Source of the DNA: Norana najaformis
Lineage: Eukaryota; Annelida; Clitellata; Crassiclitellata; Hormogastridae
Length of the DNA stretch: 64,000 bases
Assembly: GCA_964023275.1 (NCBI GenBank)
Contig: OZ029914.1
Coordinates: 32,681,351 to 32,745,350, forward strand
Direction: 5' to 3'
Position 1 is the stretch's first letter. Each line of letters opens with the position of its first letter. The notes below the pieces were generated by a model. That model worked only from the letters and a program-made list of their open reading frames with translations. It was not told the DNA's origin and did not search any database. Shown one piece after another: positions 34,301 to 43,700 of this stretch. Both the position numbers and the translations under genes were made by a program.

Positions 34301-37116
34301 TATCTTATCCAATATAGTTACCGGTACAGTTCTAATTTCACGTTTCTGATCTGTTATGTATTTACGGGTACATGACTTGTTCTTGAAAATATCTTGCTGA
34401 CAAACTTGTAAACTGTCATTTATTATGTTACCTGATTATTGACCTGAGAAGTTCATGATTATGTAATGATGGATTGTGATGGATTTAAATATGTGAAATC
34501 TTCTTGTTTAATGTAATAAACTTTTCAGGAAAAGTTCAAAATATTTTATTTTATTTGTTTTTGTAAACATTTGGCAATGTAGTCTCTTTGAAAAAGAGCT
34601 TTACCAGTAGCATTTCTCACTTTGGTAAAATTATCCTGCTGAAACTTGTCTGTTTCTATTCTAGGTTTTCCAACAAGTGGTTATGTCACAAAGAACGATT
34701 TGGCCGGACTTGCAAAGTTGTGTGAGAGGTCTGAAGACTTGGAAACCAAAAGCGCTGGAGAGAGCCAACATAGCTCAGCTGTGAAGAAATCAGGCTTTAA
34801 AGGTGTAAGTGAATGATGTGTTGATGAATATCATAATGGACGATTAGGTTTGGGTGAGGCTAGAGTTATTGTTTAATTGATTTTCGCTTATTTGGGAGCA
34901 TGTATGACTCGTTAATGTTCACAGATGGAGTGTGTGAAAGCAATTTTATGTAGATCTGATATTGTTTGAATGGTCTGTTGTTGTGATTGAGGGACTCTTC
35001 TTTCCTGCTTCTATTGTCACTGTTCTGATATGATTACTGGCATGATCCATATCTTAATGCTTGGATCTTTGGTAATGATGTAATCGTCTGACCAAATTAT
35101 GTGCAGGATTCAGCCGAAATGATGTCACTGGCTGATGCCCTACGTGAACTGGAAGCCAGTACAGCCTTACTGCAAGTTCCGTATGAGACCTCAAGTGCAC
35201 AGAGCTGTCAGTCACTTCAGTGTTCCAGTGGATACGGGACAATGACAAACATCAGTTCAAACTCTGTGGAAAAAATTGCCTCATTTCCAGCTGGTAATCT
35301 CTCTGCTATTCTAGTGCAAATTTCATTAGTTTGTTTGGGTAACACTTAAACCTCAAGTTGAAGATTCATATTTTATGTGAAAAATTGTTTAGCAGTGTGC
35401 TGAAGTGAGCAAAAACTCAGATTGCTTTATTTTTATGTACACCAGAGACTCATAACATGCTTCTGTATAACACGAGTTCTGATACAACGCAGTCGGGGAC
35501 GTGGATCCAGAAATTAATTTAACACTTAGAAAATAAACCCATTGTAACATGACCTCAATGTGAGGTAGTTCTTGATGCAACTTCCAGAGACATTGTTACA
35601 ACCAGTTTCTGGTGTAATTATTTCAGCTTCTTAGTGACCGTTGTACATAGAGTTAGTACGTGGATTGAGAGTGAAGATGGAAAGGACCTTACCAGATCTA
35701 TTGTTGTATGTTAAGAGAGCCTAGAAATGCCACTTTAAAAAAATTGCTTGTCTGTCTTGATCTTATTTTGGCAATGTTGTAATCATATCATTTTGTAAAT
35801 GTGTGTCAGCAATTGTGAATTTCTGAGTGTTCTGGTGAAGTCTCGTTGTGGGTTGCTTTTGCTGTTGACACCCAGAGTCCTTGCGCTTGATACATTTTTG
35901 TCTATGGCTGACTAGTTGGTCATCATATGTGGTTACTTTTTCAGATCTGGATGCCTTGGCTAGTGCATTATTGGCATCGTCTTGTGATTTTCCTGACCTT
36001 GATAAATGTTCAACACTCCCCAGTAAGCGCCAGATGTATGGTGTTACGGAGCCAGATCTTAGACGACCTGCATCAGCAGCAGGTATGCAAATTTCTTCCC
36101 TTAGTACAGACAAATTCTAGACAAGCATAGTCTTGTAATTGGCATTTTTGGATTAAAATTAAGGACAATGTGCACAGCACTGTAATTGTATATGAAATGT
36201 TTTCTGAAACTCCTGAATGATTTTTAATAAGTTTTTGCAGATGTTTGAATTCTGTGAATAGGGCTTCACTATTCACTGAACGATCCTTATTTGTTTAGCC
36301 AACATTCAATGTTCCATTCTTTGATGTTGGCAACTTAAGGAATTGGCTTCAAGGATATCAGATCATAATTCTTTTGGTTTAAGTGGCATCTTGATGACCT
36401 AGATGTCACTAGTGTTGATTCTGAATTACACTTATTAGCATGTGGTCTATGATGACACGAGAATTGCTAGTCTTTTTGTGGTTGAAGGTACTAATCAGAC
36501 CTATTATGAATGAATACCTATGTGTCTTACTCTAGAAATAGAATCCGTTGGAACTGAAACGAAGTTACCAGCTCAAAAAGATGAAATGTTTGAATCAGCT
36601 GGGTCCTTGAAGCATAACCCCTTCTTCGCCATGGCATCGACCAGTCGCACCATGAGACCTCAAACTGATTATTCTCCACTACCAACAAGGGCTGCCTACA
36701 ATCTTCCTTATCATCTGCTTACCAGCAGCATCCAGGAGGATGATATGGATGACTTACCGTTACCACCTCCACCTGAGGATCTCAATACTTATGCTTTGCC
36801 AACGCCAGTCCAAACCGTTGGGAAGTCACAAGCACTTTCGATGCACGCCAATGTCATGCAGAGCCTCAACGAGAAGCTGTTCACGAGGAACTGCGTTGCA
36901 CAGACACCTGCACAGGTTCAGAGGTCGTCATCGGTGATGCAGCACGTGGCTCCCAGTCACCGAGTAATGCTTCGATCGACTCAACATGCCAAGGAGATGA
37001 CTTCAGAAAATGCAGCTTCAGATCCAAGCAGCTTTGATCATCAGATCCGAAGAGGTGTAAAGTTGCGACACACCATCTGCGACGATCGGTCAGCACCGAG
37101 GTTGTTCAAACGTTAG
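19343..37116 (+). CDS. MTSS1: MTSS1 / missing-in-metastasis: I-BAR and WH2 actin-membrane scaffold
   Basis: Thirteen coding exons: 19343-19402, 27487-27548, 28785-28858, 29527-29611, 29892-29983, 30189-30263, 31208-31365, 32413-32574, 33786-34260, 34665-34804, 35107-35293, 35945-36082 and 36536-37116 (TAG). They sum to 2289 bases (762 codons plus stop), and every junction is phase-consistent with GT-AG ends; human MTSS1 is near 755 residues. Residues 1-250 form the I-BAR (IMD) dimer that binds and curves PI(4,5)P2 membrane: NELGILFQQIVSDIK, SSFPLWEDFTNKAVKLHSAL, FLDAFQKLADCALGTRGATK, TRLCIRHKAIENRL, MDDWKKAVVQLEKDRAKEYK. A Ser/Thr-rich middle follows with the family motif CQSLQCSSGYGT, then a LPLPPPPEDL proline run (about 640). 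The C-terminal WH2 motif QIRRGVKLRHT..DDRSAPR (about 735-755) binds G-actin. The exon 8 donor (AAG|GTTTAA) is weak. Introns carry the hAT elements, SINEs and a LINE fragment described separately. Confidence 0.94.
20900..20952 (+). repeat. (CCAT)n tetranucleotide microsatellite
   Basis: About 50 bases of TCCATCCATTCATCC-type repeat in MTSS1 intron 1, directly before the interspersed repeat at 20953. Similar CCAT tracts occur at 44620-44690, 52378-52470 and 55660-55700. Confidence 0.85.
20953..21150 (+). repeat. Interspersed repeat, best-preserved copy of the 1.25/9.2/39.0 kb family
   Basis: Contains TCATTTATACAACACCTCTT, CCAGCAAAAGAGAACAACAT, CAAGTGTTGGTGATAGGTAA and GGGCTGTTCCAGGTACATGG. Aligns in order with 1240-1440, and its 3' half with 9228 and 39024. 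Probably a SINE or truncated retroelement; no tRNA boxes were recognised. Confidence 0.55.
21793..22060 (+). repeat. 19 bp minisatellite, about 14 units
   Basis: Tandem units of GGCTGAGGTTGGCCATTTG with two positional variants: the left units carry GAGGTTGGCC, the right units GAGAATGGCC or GATAATGGCC, so the array is built from two subtypes in blocks. On the minus strand it reads as repeated SPNG/QPKWP-type peptides in all three frames, which is a consequence of the 19 bp period and not evidence of a gene. It lies in MTSS1 intron 1. Confidence 0.95.
22741..22800. repeat. (TA)n-rich microsatellite
   Basis: A (TA)n tract followed by TATACA and CATACAT variants, in MTSS1 intron 1. Confidence 0.85.
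22981..23220 (+). pseudogene. hAT transposase fragment, possible BED zinc-finger remnant
   Basis: An open stretch inside the hAT relic reading LKVSCTWCSKNLMIAEKYA, then HFSDFTQH. The C-x2-C followed by a later H is compatible with a degenerate BED finger, as is usual at the N-terminus of hAT transposases. Function is lost; the neighbouring catalytic region is not recognisable. Confidence 0.4.
23830..23905 (+). repeat. 22 bp tandem repeat, three copies
   Basis: Three perfect copies of CAGTTATTTGATAATTATCT (20 of the 22 bases of each unit when the linking bases are counted) inside the hAT relic. Likely a local slippage duplication. Confidence 0.8.
24348..24712. mobile_element. hAT-like MITE nested in the hAT relic
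   Basis: Left end CAGAGTTCGACCGTACGT and the reverse complement of the right end CAAAGCTCGACCGTACGT form terminal inverted repeats of about 18 bp with 2 mismatches. Perfect 8 bp target duplications, CTCGAACA, lie at 24340-24347 and 24713-24720. The interior has no coding potential but repeats ACCGTACGCGTACGCTAT twice and is densely packed with CGTACG palindromes. The 8 bp duplication and CAG/CAAAG termini fit the hAT superfamily. It inserted after the outer element. Confidence 0.88.
25436..25462 (+). repeat. G-rich tract with quadruplex potential
   Basis: GGGGGTGGGGTGGGTGGGG continuing into a run of G. At least four G-runs separated by single T bases fulfil the standard quadruplex pattern. 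It is in MTSS1 intron 1. Confidence 0.7.
26318..26545 (+). repeat. tRNA-derived SINE
   Basis: The head is tRNA-like: TGGTGTAGTGGCATGG resembles a box A and GGTTCGAATCT is a near-perfect box B, spaced as in a tRNA, inside GGGTCACAGGTTCGAATC. A non-tRNA body follows (GGGCACTGGGTAGCAGCC, GTTGCTCACCCACAGTTGTC, GGCAATGGGAAATCACCTCA), ending in an ATC-rich tail (GTCATCATCATC). It is a SINE rather than a tRNA gene because the acceptor stem does not close and the body continues. It lies in MTSS1 intron 1. Confidence 0.85.
27577..27812 (+). repeat. ATTACG-tailed interspersed repeat, longest + copy
   Basis: Starts around CTTCTTCTTCCCCTTATCTC and contains CCAATTCCAAACATCACCCA, TCTTGACCTGGAACTGAACC, GCCTATCGATTTTGTTTTGA and GAGCGCCTGTGAATAAGCTG, ending with GTGCTGTAGAAATCTTGAG and a TTACGATTACG tail. 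It lies 29 bases after MTSS1 exon 2. It is the most complete plus-strand member of the family. Confidence 0.7.
28260..28594 (+). repeat. 82 bp tandem repeat, about four copies
   Basis: CA(C/T)TGGCAAGCACACA recurs at 28271, 28353, 28435 and 28517, an exact 82 bp period. Each unit also carries GAAATACGAGGTCACCTGAG and CCAGCTTGGCTTTCC. Units differ at a few positions. It lies in MTSS1 intron 2; the minus-strand open frames here come from the repeat. Confidence 0.93.
30297..30837 (+). repeat. Tandem duplication, 277 bp period, in MTSS1 intron 6
   Basis: The block starting GACAGTCATAAAAGCTAATT at 30297 recurs at 30574 and continues without a visible mismatch for about 263 bases, to GATTGATTGAATGATATT. 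The identity indicates a very recent event or an assembly artefact. It starts 34 bases after exon 6 and does not include coding sequence. Confidence 0.93.
30880..31040 (+). repeat. Pyrimidine-rich (TCAC)n / (CA)n simple repeat
   Basis: About 160 bases of CTCACTC, TCTCACTCTC and CACTCACTCACTCACTC, ending in (CA)n. It lies in the intron before MTSS1 exon 7. Confidence 0.9.
32009..32092 (+). repeat. (CA)n microsatellite
   Basis: Interrupted CA repeat with CATG and TACA variants, followed by (TA)n to about 32100. It lies in MTSS1 intron 7. Confidence 0.9.
32338..32415 (+). repeat. 38 bp tandem duplication of the MTSS1 exon 8 acceptor
   Basis: AATAATCATGTAATTGAATT, then TTTCTTTTATCCCAG|GAT, occurs twice with a period of 38 bases. 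The first AG ends at 32374 and the second at 32412. The downstream AG gives the family-consistent reading DQEIAMISEVEHL; the upstream AG would add 38 bases and shift the frame. Confidence 0.92.
33264..33655 (+). mobile_element. 3' fragment of a CR1/L2-type LINE
   Basis: The frame to 33610 reads LKILALVRSCLVGSAPIYLR and later SFAFVGPASWNNLPGDLR, corresponding residue for residue to the C-terminus of the reverse transcriptase protein of the LINE at 44.7-52.4 kb (KILTLIRNCLVGSAPSYLR ... SFAYVGPNSWNRL). It is followed by a 3' UTR with TCTGATGAG and AAGTGGCGCTTTATAAG and a GATTACGATTATGA tail. 5'-truncated and diverged from the 44.7 kb element, so it is a different subfamily. It lies in MTSS1 intron 8. 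Confidence 0.9.
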
Positions 37117-38990
37117 ACATCAGTTGATGAGGTCATAAATGCTTTTCAGGATGACTTGTTTGAGTGCTTTCAGACCTTAACTTTCTTGTTTCAGATGGTG
37201 CCATATGCAACTCACAGAAAATTGCTCTCGGCTAAACTTCAGGATCATCTAGTTTTGCTGCTAGGTTTTTTCTGAGAGGAAACAGAGAATTTTGAGAGAT
37301 ATTGTTAATCAGGTTTACTACAAAAAAGAGCAAGGTAGGTAAAACTGATGAAATTAGGAGGAAAATAGTACTTTTATAAGTAGGAGATGTAACTTAGATT
37401 AAGTGTAAACCACTGACATAACAATGAAAGTACTGAGAACTGGAATGCAGTTTGTTGTTGGTGGAAAATACCTTTGGCAGAAGTGACATTTATGGAGAAA
37501 CGTATCTTTGATGGAAGGTAGTCTGAAACAGCAACTGGAGGGATGTGGTTCCCTTTATCGTCCATAAATCACTCGGTGGTCTTCGTGGAATGACTTTCTG
37601 GATATTGACCTGATTGCAGCTTCGTTTTGGTGCACCACTGACATTACATTAGACACCGGTGCTGTAGAATCTGCCAATTATCTTATTATAATTATTTTAT
37701 TATAAATTGCACCTTGACAAGAACAGTACCACAATAACAATGTAAAATACTTACACCAGTTGTATTCATGTCTGTAATAAATGAATATGGTAATATTGGG
37801 TATTTTTGTCACTTATCCTTTCAACAGAATAATTAGGAATTTGTTTGAAAAAATATTGCAAGGGAACATGATTGTATCATTGTTAGATACATTTGCTCAA
37901 AGTTTTCTTCTGCATTTGAAAACAGTATTGTTTTTCTGAGCTTCATCACCTGTACATTAGCAAAGTGAACATTTTTCAGAGTCAGTATGTTTGTTTTAAA
38001 TTGACTGTAGTAAAAGGTTCAGGTGGTTTGTGTTGAAGTAATCATAGTCTAACAAAAGCTAAGCAATGACTACAGAGTAACGAACCTGCATTGCTTATTA
38101 ACATTGCTACTAGGATTTTAAAGAACAGAAAACTCTCAAAGACCAATTTTTTGTTTTGTTTTCTGATCTGGAATGCAGATACACTGTACTTTCTAGCGGA
38201 ACATTCAAGTGTTGTAGTGGATGTCTAAGTTTCACCAAATTCCACATTTTGGTTAAGATTTTCTGTTAGTAATCGTGTTTCATTAGCTTTTCGTTCAGTG
38301 CCAAGTTTCTGTCATTTGTTAGGAGCAGTGTTAAGTCATGTTCAAATCGTCAGTTGTTTTTAAATGTAGCTGTTTTCTGCAAATTTTTAGCATTTTAGAG
38401 TCTTTAACTTTGACACAGCTGTATATAGATGATGATACCTATTTGTAGATGTAGAGTGTGTACTGTTATTCTGTGAAGCAGTAACTAACTTTTTTGATTT
38501 TAACATAATACGTTCTTTTTTCAAACTTTTATTAGGCCCAGTTGATTTCTAAGAAAGGACAAAATTAAAGTTTTGTGTGTTAATACTGAAGACTGTAGGC
38601 CTTTCAATGTCTCGTTTTGATTGTGGAATTCTTAGATGTAGCTTCTTTTGTGATTCTAGAATAATTACTTTGAAACAGATGTTGGTCTTTGCTGGATTTA
38701 AAGTTTTTAATACACAAGTTTTAATTTTTGTTAAAACAAATAGTTTTGGAGAAGATCTTTACTAAGCAGTGTATATAATATAATCTAATGACTTCTGTAG
38801 CGCTGTTATCGTAATGCCTAAGGCATCAGTCGATGTTGGTTTCTAGTCAGAATCGCAATCCGAAATCATGGCCCACTGGAGAAACCAGGTCGAGTTCTGA
38901 TAGGTCAGAGAAACCTGAAGTTAGTCTACGGTGGGTAAGCTATTTGAAACAGATGAGTTTTGCGTTTAGACCTGAATGACATCACTGAAC
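37117..38990. other. MTSS1 3' UTR and intergenic sequence
   Basis: AT-rich sequence with no coding features. It probably contains the MTSS1 3' UTR. A repeat-like segment begins near 38.85 kb. Confidence 0.4.
37776..37781 (+). promoter_or_regulatory. Candidate MTSS1 polyadenylation signal
   Basis: AATAAA about 660 bases after the MTSS1 stop codon. Longer 3' UTRs are possible, since no repeat or gene interrupts the sequence until about 38.8 kb. Confidence 0.35.
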
Positions 38991-39135
38991 TCAGTGAACT
39001 GATAGAATGAATTGAACTTGACAGCGAATTCCACAGCCATGGACCAGCAACCAAGAAGGCCCGAGAGCCCAACACAGCTCAGGTACAGAGCACAGCAAGA
39101 GCAAAGAGTGTACCCCATGAAAGCTTGTGATTTGA
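38990..39135 (+). repeat. Decayed interspersed repeat, same family as 20953-21150
   Basis: GCGAATTCCACAGCCATGGA then CCAGCAACCAAGAAGGCCC aligns with GCTGTTCCAGGTACATGGTCCTGCCACTGAAAAGGC at 21115 and with 1375. Boundaries are approximate. Confidence 0.4.
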
Positions 39136-39834
39136 TGGACATAATTATGCTCAAAGCAGAGAATGGGATCGTAATGATACGAAGTATCATTACGACCTAC
39201 ATTATATACATATATACATTGTATACAATCTACAATATATACAAGTGGTTTTTGAAAGTTATATTGAAAAATACTCGAGCATTCAGGAGCAGAAGTTTTT
39301 ACCCATATTAAGGAAGAGAAGTGTGTGTAAAACTCCCAGAATTGGTGTTTTGGCTATTACTTGGATTTCATTTAGACTTAAGGGACCATATGGTTTTCTA
39401 CAGCATGGACAAGCGCCATCAGATGTGCATTTAGTAATTCTTTACTTGTACGACGATTTCCAAATTTTAAGGATGAAGTCACGGGAGGGCAGAGAAGTGT
39501 TAGGGCAGAAGAGCAGCGGTTTGAATGGAGTGGTTGGATTGTAAATAACTGAAGAAGATAGGAGGGTTGGGAGGACTGAAGTTTGTTTTAGGTAAGTGAT
39601 ATGACTTTGTACTCTATTCTTTCATGTATTTTAACCCACTGAAGTGATTTGAGAACAGGAGTGATGCTATGGTGTTTAAGAGATTTGGTGACAAGTACAG
39701 TAATCGTAATCTCGAAAATTTTAAAGCGCTACTGTATAGCAAATCGCATGATACCAGCTTATTCACGAACGCAGCGTCTAGTCAAAGAGATTGTCCCAGA
39801 TACCATGTGAAGATCAGTTCGGCTGCCTGTAGAG

Positions 39835-39875
39835 AGAGAGAGAGACAGAGAAGAGAGACAGAGACAGAGAGTCAC
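39835..39875 (+). repeat. (GA)n-rich simple repeat
   Basis: AGAGAGAGAGAGACAGAG-type purine tract of about 40 bases upstream of the CpG-rich segment. Confidence 0.8.
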
Positions 39876-39964
39876 TAATACGGTGGGTTACACAAAAGTC
39901 AATGCATCTTTTCTGCTTTGAAAAAGATGGCGTCCTGCGTTTTTTGCCTTTTAATTCTTCTTTG

Positions 39965-40570
39965 CCCGCATAAACGCGTGTGCAGCGTCCTTCTTCTTCC
40001 TCGACGTTTTCCGCGATTGTTAAACGCTTTCCCAATGCTAAGTCGTCGATTTTCTCCGGTCTAGAGGCTATTAATCGACCGCATCCGACGGGGCCCAGGG
40101 CCGTCGACCCGCAGGCGAAGACACGGGCGATACTAGGACGAATGGCTCGGGGTCCGGCATCCGCCTTATTGGGCGGCCGCGCGCCTTAGCGATCGACTGA
40201 CCAACCAAGCGACTGACCGATGGACCGATTCGGCTTTGGAAGGATTGGAAATTTCGCGCTCGTTGATTGCGTTGCCCCTGCTTGAGCTCGGTCGGGTGTA
40301 CTGCGTCCGTCGATGATATGAGAGGGTATCAGGCGATCCATTCGGCGTCTATATACACGATCGAGTCGTTTAGGCGTGTTTTCAGTTGGCTGTAGGTATA
40401 ATATACCTGCAGGTCAAGCGTGTATGCGACATCGCTTCCAGGAACTGCCCGTTTAGGATGTCTAGGGTGTCTGCGAGGCGACGTTTCTCCGCTGGATTCC
40501 TCGGACAATAAAGATGCTCAAAGGAATGTTGCTGGAATCTATCGGCTAACACGCATCCCGCTGTTTGTCA
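39965..40570. promoter_or_regulatory. CpG-rich segment, candidate CadN promoter / first exon
   Basis: About 600 bases with far higher G+C and CpG content than anything around it (for example TCGACGTTTTCCGCGATTGT, CCGCATCCGACGGGGCCCA, GCGGCCGCGCGCC). It ends about 200 bases before the CadN ATG. Enrichment of CpG in an otherwise AT-rich, CpG-poor stretch suggests an unmethylated promoter. No TATA box was recognised. The frame 39980-40189 in it is not supported as a gene. Confidence 0.5.
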
Positions 40571-40765
40571 GTGCATCGTTTCCAGTCCACTTTTGAGCTG
40601 TCTTTACAACAGCCTCTGTTCATAGTTGCACGTAGCACAATAGCTTACAATTAGGTGACATTATAGTAGCAGTTACATTACATTTGCATTACAATATCTG
40701 TAATGTGACTTGGCTCACAATTGGATGGTAACACATATGGCACAGGAGGTGGACTGATTTTCAGA

Positions 40766-43700
40766 ATGCCGTATAAGTTTCTTGCTCGGATTTTATTCCT
40801 TTCTAGCTGCTTTACCCGACTAGGATTCCTTGTGCATCTTTGCCATGCATGGCGTTTTGATGCTGATGCTGAGGGAAAGAGCTTCCATGCACTTCGTCGG
40901 TTGGTTTTGCCTCATGATTGTTTTCCTGGACATATTGTTATATCAGTGCCATTCCTTGGGCAGAGGTTCAGTCTGACAGTTTTGGGTTCTGATTGGAAGC
41001 TACAAGGGTTCAATGCTACAAGGTATTTTACAGTTCTCGACAATGGCGATGTTGTTACAACCGCAGATTTGTCGTCACACATGAATCAAGATTTGGAGAT
41101 GACCATCTTCAGTCATTTTGGTTGGAACACGTGGAGAGAAGATTTGGTCGTTGACATTCGAAATGGTAGCCAACTGCTTCAGTTTTCACATCAAGTCTAC
41201 ACAGGACATGTGTCTGAAAATGTTCCACCACACAGCCTTGTTGAGGGACTGGAGAACCTTGGAGCTACAGTTGCCGCAGATGTTACTGTGTTTGTGTGGT
41301 ATGCCATTGTTTCAGGTCCTCGTGAACTGTTTGAGTTAAACCACGAGTATGGCTGTAGGCCGGTTCTTCGTACACTTGCTCCACTGGACTTTGAAAATGA
41401 GTCACAGTTTCTGGTTACAATCATGGCAAGTACAAGGAACTTTACAGAGGAACCAGCAATGGCACGAATCTGGATATCAGTTGACAACATCAATGATAAT
41501 GCTCCTCAGATGGAAAACCTGCTCTACTCTGGAAGAGTTCAAGATGGAAGTGCGGAAGGACAGGCTGTTGTTCAAGTGAGTGCATCAGATGCTGACAGAA
41601 GTCAAGTGGAATATAGAATGGAATACTGCAGTGATTTTGGCATAAGTTCTAGTAATGGTACAGTCTTCCTTCGAAAGAACAACAAAGAACTACATTCCAC
41701 CAGGTACAAACTGATTGTTTATGCTGTAGATGAAGGTGGTAAAAGAAGTGATTCGGCGGTAGTGTATGTCAATGTTGAAAGCAGACATCTGAGAAAATTC
41801 ATACCGCCACGAAATGATCGAACCAAGAGAGAAGTTCGACCACTGAGAGTGGTAGAAGTGGCAGAAACTAAGACTGGCGAGCTATTGGATTTGGAAAACA
41901 ATTATTACGAGGTGTTTGCCTTTAAGGAGCCTAGTCCGAAGCAAATGGAAATCAATCCAGTCACTGGATCTGTGCAACTACGTGCCGGAGAAAAGCTTGA
42001 CTTTGAGAGTCAGCCAGAGATAGAATTTACAATCCAGATCACTCGAGTGGATGGTCCACTTTGTAAGTCCTCTGGTTCTAATATTATTGGTCTCCTTTGC
42101 AGAGGTGATATAGGATGCTGTATGGTGAACCTGATGATGAAGTTGAATGATAAATACCTATATGCCTAGGTAGTGAGGTTGGTTGGGAAGGTATGACCTA
42201 ACAAAAAGCTTGGTTGCTGTAGTTATGTAAAATGTTGGTTTTTATACTGTTGCATCAGGGTTACGCTTTTGCCTAATACCATCGTAATTGTAATCATAAA
42301 TTTGTAAAGCGCAGCTTCGAGATAGTCTCATCAGAGGCGCTCCCATCCCATCCCAGAACTGGGGGATAATACGGTCTTCCATGTGACACGAGGACTGATT
42401 GCTCACCTTGTAACATGGAGTGTTTAGGTTCAAGACTTTCAAAGATAGTCATTACATAAGGACCATGAGCGTCAAAGTCTGTCAGTTGATGCTGTATTGT
42501 TGCATTGCATTGCATCATTATTTGCGTAATACAGAAATAATAACAACTATAATAATAACAACAACAACAACAATTTGCTCAGCATTTCCTCACTTGAAAT
42601 TGTTGGACTGCTTCATGGAGTTGAGCTTGGACTAATTCCTGACACTTCTGGTTCCTTGGACTTCACCCTTCAATTTTAACTTGCCTTTCTTTAGATGCTT
42701 CAGATGCCCCTGTTCAAAACTAATTAATTATGATTACTATATTCATGATCTTAAGTGCATCTTAAAATTTATAGTGCATTATTCAAGCTTTACTCTTCTA
42801 AGAAGGTTGTGGAATTATGAAGTCATTCATTTTCTAATTGATGTGCTCACTATCTTCTTGTATGATCAGTCAGTTCTGTGGAGAGATGTGACATTTTTAT
42901 TATGAAAGATGAGTTTTAAATTGATAATTTATAGTCGCTAATGGACATCTTCCTCTGAAGGACATCCTTGTTCATCCAAAAAATCCCTGTCCGATTGTTG
43001 GGTGTAATAGTTTTTCTTTTGCGTAAATCCTTCTAGATGGCACTCTGAGGGAGTCCTTTGTCGCACGCAATTGAGGCTGCAGATTTTCCCGGAGGCCTTT
43101 GCCCGCATAAGAAACTCATCAATTTTGGAATTACCATTTCCACAGCTGCCAGTCCTTGCTCTCCTGCTTGATCTCTCGTTGTCATCTCCTAGACCCACCG
43201 GCTTTCTATATTTTATTACCGCTGAAATTCTAGTTGCCATGACAACTGATGTTGCCAGATGCTTGGACAGGCTGTCAGAAATTCCTTTGCACCAGTCCTA
43301 GCGTGCATACAGAATGTGCTTTAAGACAAAAGAAGTCACGAGAAACTGTGACAGGAAAGAGAGGTGACCGTCTGCTTAAAGAGGCTCACTTGTGTTTCAC
43401 CATTTTTTTCTTCACGCAACTTGTCTTCATTCACCTGAGTAGATAAATAATTAAGTTGATGGGTGTGATAATAATCAGTTAACCGCAGGCAGCATCAGAA
43501 GTGTCAGGTTGGATTTGAACTGTGTATAATTTATAAGACCGGGAAGGGTGTTGTGCCCCATTGGTGTTAGTCGTTGGTGAATGGGTGGATGGCTGAGTGG
43601 AGAGGGGTTCACATATTCTTGCTTGCAGTGATAAAAAAGGCCGCTTCCATTTAGGCAGTTGGTTATATCACTTAGTGATTAAGTTATGTTGCAATTGTGT

